Shown: in pieces, positions 37,793 through 40,466 of the stretch
Layout of the letters: every line of letters starts with the position of its first letter
Position numbering within the stretch: position 1 is the first letter of the stretch
Source: Myxococcus stipitatus
GTDB taxonomy: Bacteria; Myxococcota; Myxococcia; Myxococcales; Myxococcaceae
Direction of reading: 5' to 3'
Assembly: GCF_021412625.1 (NCBI RefSeq)
Contig: NZ_JAKCFI010000024.1
Coordinates: forward strand, 1 to 40,466
Length of the DNA stretch: 40,466 bases
Position numbers and translations under genes: made by a program
The notes under the pieces: model-generated
What the model was told of the DNA's origin: nothing
Databases searched by the model: none
Seen by the model: only the letters and a program-made list of their open reading frames with translations

Positions 37793-38620
37793 TTACCTGT
37801 CGCCGCCCGGCAGCGCGACATGGTTCTCCTTCACGTCCACACACCGGTGGCGCAGGAAGGCCGCGGGCGAGAGGCCGGAGAAATCCATGAAGTCGCGGCT
37901 CATGTGAGACTGATCGAAGTAGCCGCACTCGAGCGCCAACTGGGACCAGGCAGGCACCCGGGGACGCTCGGTCATCGCGAGCGCGCGTTGGAAGCGTCGC
38001 ACGCGGCCGAAGAGCTTGGGCGTGATGCCGACGTCAGCGGTGAAGAGCTCGATGAACCGGCGGCGGCTGAGGCCCAACTCCGCGGCGACGTCGCCGACAC
38101 TGCTCCCACCGCGCGCGAGGCGCTCGAGGGCGAAGTGCATCGCGCGCTGGCGTTCTGGCATGGCGCGAAGCGAGGAGAGCAGGGCCTCTTCGAGGAGACG
38201 AAAGCGCTCCCCTGGGGTGCGCGCCGAGCACAGCCGCTCGCGGAGCAAGCGCGCGCGACCTCCCCAGAGGGTCTCGAGGTCGACGTGGGTGTCCGCGAGC
38301 TCCCCTGGCGGGAGGCCCAGGGCTGCTCGGGCACCGCCAGGGCGGAAATGAACGCCGACGATGGAGGTGTGTTCTCGCGTGTCGATGACGAAGTAGCTGC
38401 GATAGGCGCCGGAGACGACAGCGCCCGAGAAGCGGCGGCAACGCGTCGGGTCGACCGGGTCGTAGACGCGAATCTCGTCCTCGTGGAGGTTGACGACCAA
38501 CTCGAGCGTACCGCTGGGAACGATGCGCTCCCGCGCGTGGGCGGGTACGTCGCCGAGGGACCAGTAGTACTCCACGAAGTCCGCGAGCGGCGCCATGGGG
38601 GCGTGGGAGGTGTAGAGCAT
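37793..38620 (-). CDS. AraC-family transcriptional regulator (DUF6597-type N-terminus)
   Basis: The 275-residue protein has an N-terminal domain (FVEYYWSLGDVPAHARERIV, PSGTLELVVNLHEDEIRVYD, VGVHFRPGGARAALGLPPGE) of the type found in AraC regulators with a DUF6597-like sensor. It has a C-terminal AraC helix-turn-helix pair (about 170-260: VGDVAAELGLSRRRFIELFT, WSQLALECGYFDQSHMSRDF). ATG 38620 is chosen; a TTG 15 bases upstream is possible. Neither has a clear ribosome binding site. It precedes the DUF6223 gene on the same strand. Confidence 0.9.
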   Translation of the reverse strand: MLYTSHAPMAPLADFVEYYWSLGDVPAHARERIVPSGTLELVVNLHEDEIRVYDPVDPTRCRRFSGAVVSGAYRSYFVIDTREHTSIVGVHFRPGGARAALGLPPGELADTHVDLETLWGGRARLLRERLCSARTPGERFRLLEEALLSSLRAMPERQRAMHFALERLARGGSSVGDVAAELGLSRRRFIELFTADVGITPKLFGRVRRFQRALAMTERPRVPAWSQLALECGYFDQSHMSRDFMDFSGLSPAAFLRHRCVDVKENHVALPGGDR

Positions 38621-38705
38621 GGAACGCGGGCGCAAGGATAAGGCGCGACCGGAGCGGGCGCACGCTCCCGTCGCGCCGAAGACGCGCAGGCGTTCGCCGT
38701 ACCTG

Positions 38706-38732
38706 CCCGGACGCGGAGTGGGGGCGTCCGGG
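38706..38732 (-). terminator. Hairpin after the beta-helix/DUF4082 gene
   Basis: Perfect 9-bp inverted repeat CCCGGACGC/GCGTCCGGG with a 9-base loop, 19 bases downstream of the stop of the minus-strand gene at 38751. Confidence 0.65.
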
Positions 38733-38750
38733 CGTCGGGGGGCGTGGTCC

Positions 38751-40421
38751 TCAGGGCTGCACGAACACGGGCGTCACCCAGTAGTTGGTGGCGTGGTCGA
38801 GCTGTGACGGAAAGCAGCCGCTGCCGCAGTAGCTGTAGACGCCGTTACCCCCGACGTTGGGACTGGACGGCGCGTGCAAGGGGGGGCTGTCCACCCCGGC
38901 GCTCGCGAAGAAGTACTCGTCGTTGGACGCCTGCCCCGTGCGCGAGAAGTACGACGCGACATAGACGGTGTTCGCGGCGATCGACACCGGCGCCGAGAGT
39001 TTGATCTCCGCCCAGCCCGGCGTGTCGGGCCCGTCCGTTCCCCGCCCGGAGCCCAGCAAGGCCCCGGTCGACGACCACAGATGCACCGTGTAGCCCCCCA
39101 CGCTGGGGGCGTTCCGATAGAAGCGGATCGCGCTCACCACGCCCGGTACGTCAGACGTGAACTTGACCCCCACCTCGATGGGGCGTGTGTCGCGGCTGCT
39201 GTACGCGCCCGCTCGCGCCGACGCGGGCCACAGGCTCTTGCCGGCAGTCGCCGGCGGTGCGCCGGCGTTGGTCACGAACACGGTCGTTCGCCCCGAGGTG
39301 TTCATGAGGCCGGCTTCATCGATGCCAATCAACTGGAGGTCATGCCGCCCGTTCGGGACCGAGGTCGAGTCCCACGAGAACGTGAAGGGGGCCGCCGTGT
39401 TGCTCGCGACGAAGCTGCCGTCGACGTACAGCTCGACCGCCTTCATTCCGCCCAGGTCGTAGGTGTACGTGCTCACCGGGAGGGTACCCGTCACCGTCGC
39501 TCCACCGGACGGGGAGGCAATCGACACCTGTGGGTTCGACTCGTCCAGGTACGGCTGGACGAAGAGAGGAATCGACGTCCGCCCCGCCGGGGTGATGTCG
39601 AAGGCCTGGAGGTTGTCACTCTGCTTCCGGACGCGGTTGACGGGGAGGGCGCTCGCATCGAACGCGACGTCGTTCGTCGTGCTGAAGGTGCAAAGCTCGA
39701 GGTCCAGCCAGTCCCCCCGCTCGCCTGGGCCGAAGCGCAGGGCGTTCGTGGCGTTGCGGAAGATGGAGTTGCGGATGATGGTGGGGTCGCCGGTGCCGTC
39801 GGCATTGTGGTCGTCCGAGAGAATCAGGTCGGGTGACTGGCCGCCACCGTCGAAGATGAAGTTGTCGAAGCGCAGGCGCATGTGGCCGAACTCGTTCACT
39901 CCGGGCGACACGGCCTTCATGTGCAGCGCGGCGTCGCCGTTGCCGTAGAGCGTGGAGCTCTCGTAGTGATAGGCGTTGGAGTAGGCGCCATGGTCGATAC
40001 CCGCCTCTCCATTGTGGTAGCCGACGTAGTTGGCGATGACGTGGGGCAGTTGGTCGTTCTGCCAGGCGAAGATGCCATCGACCTTGTTGTTGTGCGCGAT
40101 GTTGCCCCGGGAGAAGTTCCAGATGCCGTGGCCGTTGATTCCGTCTTCCTCGGGCCAGGTGAATCCCGAGGAGTCGACGTTGCCCTGGACGCCCACCGCC
40201 ACGGAGTCGCGGATGATGTTGCGCAGGCCCTGATTCACCATGAAGCCCGTCAAGTTGTAGCCGCGGTACTCGGGGTCGACGCGGACGATCGCCGCCACGC
40301 AACGGTCGTAGACGATGTCGTGGCTCTCGTCCCCCGCATCTGAGAGATCCCCGCATTTGAGCGAGCAGATCGCCAGTCGCCTGCCCGACGGCTCCGTGCG
40401 AGGCGGGATGGTGTCGAGCAA
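38751..40421 (-). CDS. Secreted right-handed beta-helix protein with Ig-like and DUF4082 domains (N-terminus uncertain)
   Basis: The frame encodes 556 residues. Residues about 30-270 have the repetitive pattern of a parallel beta-helix (GFMVNQGLRNIIRDSVAVGV, NIAHNNKVDGIF, NDQLPHVIANYVGYHNGEAG, IIRNSIFRNATNALRF), as in polysaccharide-active proteins. About 290-385 is an Ig-like domain (VSIASPSGGATVTGTLPVST). The last about 165 residues are DUF4082 (VGVKFTSDVPGVVSAIRFYR, YTVHLWSSTGALLGSG, YVASYF). The only start in frame is TTG 40421, and no signal peptide follows. An in-frame stop lies at 40455-40457, so the true 5' end may be in another frame or lost. The substrate is unknown. Confidence 0.75.
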   Translation of the reverse strand: MLDTIPPRTEPSGRRLAICSLKCGDLSDAGDESHDIVYDRCVAAIVRVDPEYRGYNLTGFMVNQGLRNIIRDSVAVGVQGNVDSSGFTWPEEDGINGHGIWNFSRGNIAHNNKVDGIFAWQNDQLPHVIANYVGYHNGEAGIDHGAYSNAYHYESSTLYGNGDAALHMKAVSPGVNEFGHMRLRFDNFIFDGGGQSPDLILSDDHNADGTGDPTIIRNSIFRNATNALRFGPGERGDWLDLELCTFSTTNDVAFDASALPVNRVRKQSDNLQAFDITPAGRTSIPLFVQPYLDESNPQVSIASPSGGATVTGTLPVSTYTYDLGGMKAVELYVDGSFVASNTAAPFTFSWDSTSVPNGRHDLQLIGIDEAGLMNTSGRTTVFVTNAGAPPATAGKSLWPASARAGAYSSRDTRPIEVGVKFTSDVPGVVSAIRFYRNAPSVGGYTVHLWSSTGALLGSGRGTDGPDTPGWAEIKLSAPVSIAANTVYVASYFSRTGQASNDEYFFASAGVDSPPLHAPSSPNVGGNGVYSYCGSGCFPSQLDHATNYWVTPVFVQP

Positions 40422-40466
40422 GAGGAGAGGCCATGCTGGTACGCAAGGTGGCCATCAACGAAGAGC

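Overview
The window is high-GC DNA with strong third-position GC bias. Its gene content points to a fruiting myxobacterium (Myxococcota, Myxococcus/Corallococcus type): a bifunctional geosmin synthase, many secreted lipoproteins, DUF1552/DUF1592 pairs, a di-haem DUF1111 protein, an ECF sigma/FecR unit and DFG-repeat lipoproteins. The genus is inferred from gene families only; no rRNA or other marker is present. No tRNA, rRNA or CRISPR array was seen.

Left part (1-9.1 kb). A partial IS66-type element (tnpA, tnpB, start of tnpC, minus strand) abuts a small orphan gene. A secreted lipoprotein follows. The centrepiece is a three-gene operon at 3427-8579: geosmin synthase followed by two paralogous proteins of about 465 aa. 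Each of the two carries a cyclic-nucleotide-binding-like domain inside a larger fold. I read them as the two shell proteins of a Family 2B encapsulin, so the operon would make a protein nanocompartment loaded with geosmin synthase. The synthase carries a duplicated GLG[T/M]SA motif in its two flexible segments, a candidate shell-docking signal.

Middle (9-19.6 kb). This is a patchy accessory region with decayed genes: M13 peptidase, serine hydrolase, cadherin-like domain, asparagine synthase and DUF6223 remnants. Intact genes are a small exported protein, an M43 metalloprotease, a class 3-type lipase, a two-subunit NAD-linked formate dehydrogenase (minus strand, overlapping genes) and a Met/Gly-rich exported peptide.

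19.6-26.2 kb. A DUF1592-DUF1552 operon (minus) lies divergent from an exported beta-rich protein, an ECF sigma factor, a FecR-like anti-sigma protein and a lipoprotein. A nearly identical promoter-like block (GGAAAG-N16-CGTAG) sits immediately upstream of both the DUF1592 operon and the sigma gene. This suggests one regulon that includes sigma autoregulation.

26.2-40.5 kb. Mostly single-gene units: an AraC regulator divergent from a Tat-exported alpha/beta hydrolase; a DFG-repeat lipoprotein; a DUF1111 di-haem protein with an inserted carbohydrate-binding-like module; a repeat lipoprotein; a SnoaL-like/TetR divergent pair with two palindromic operators; a hydrolase remnant; a beta-propeller-like protein; an S37-type secreted peptidase; a DUF6223 membrane protein with an adjacent AraC regulator; and a secreted beta-helix/DUF4082 protein at the right edge. 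Several strong hairpins mark transcript ends.
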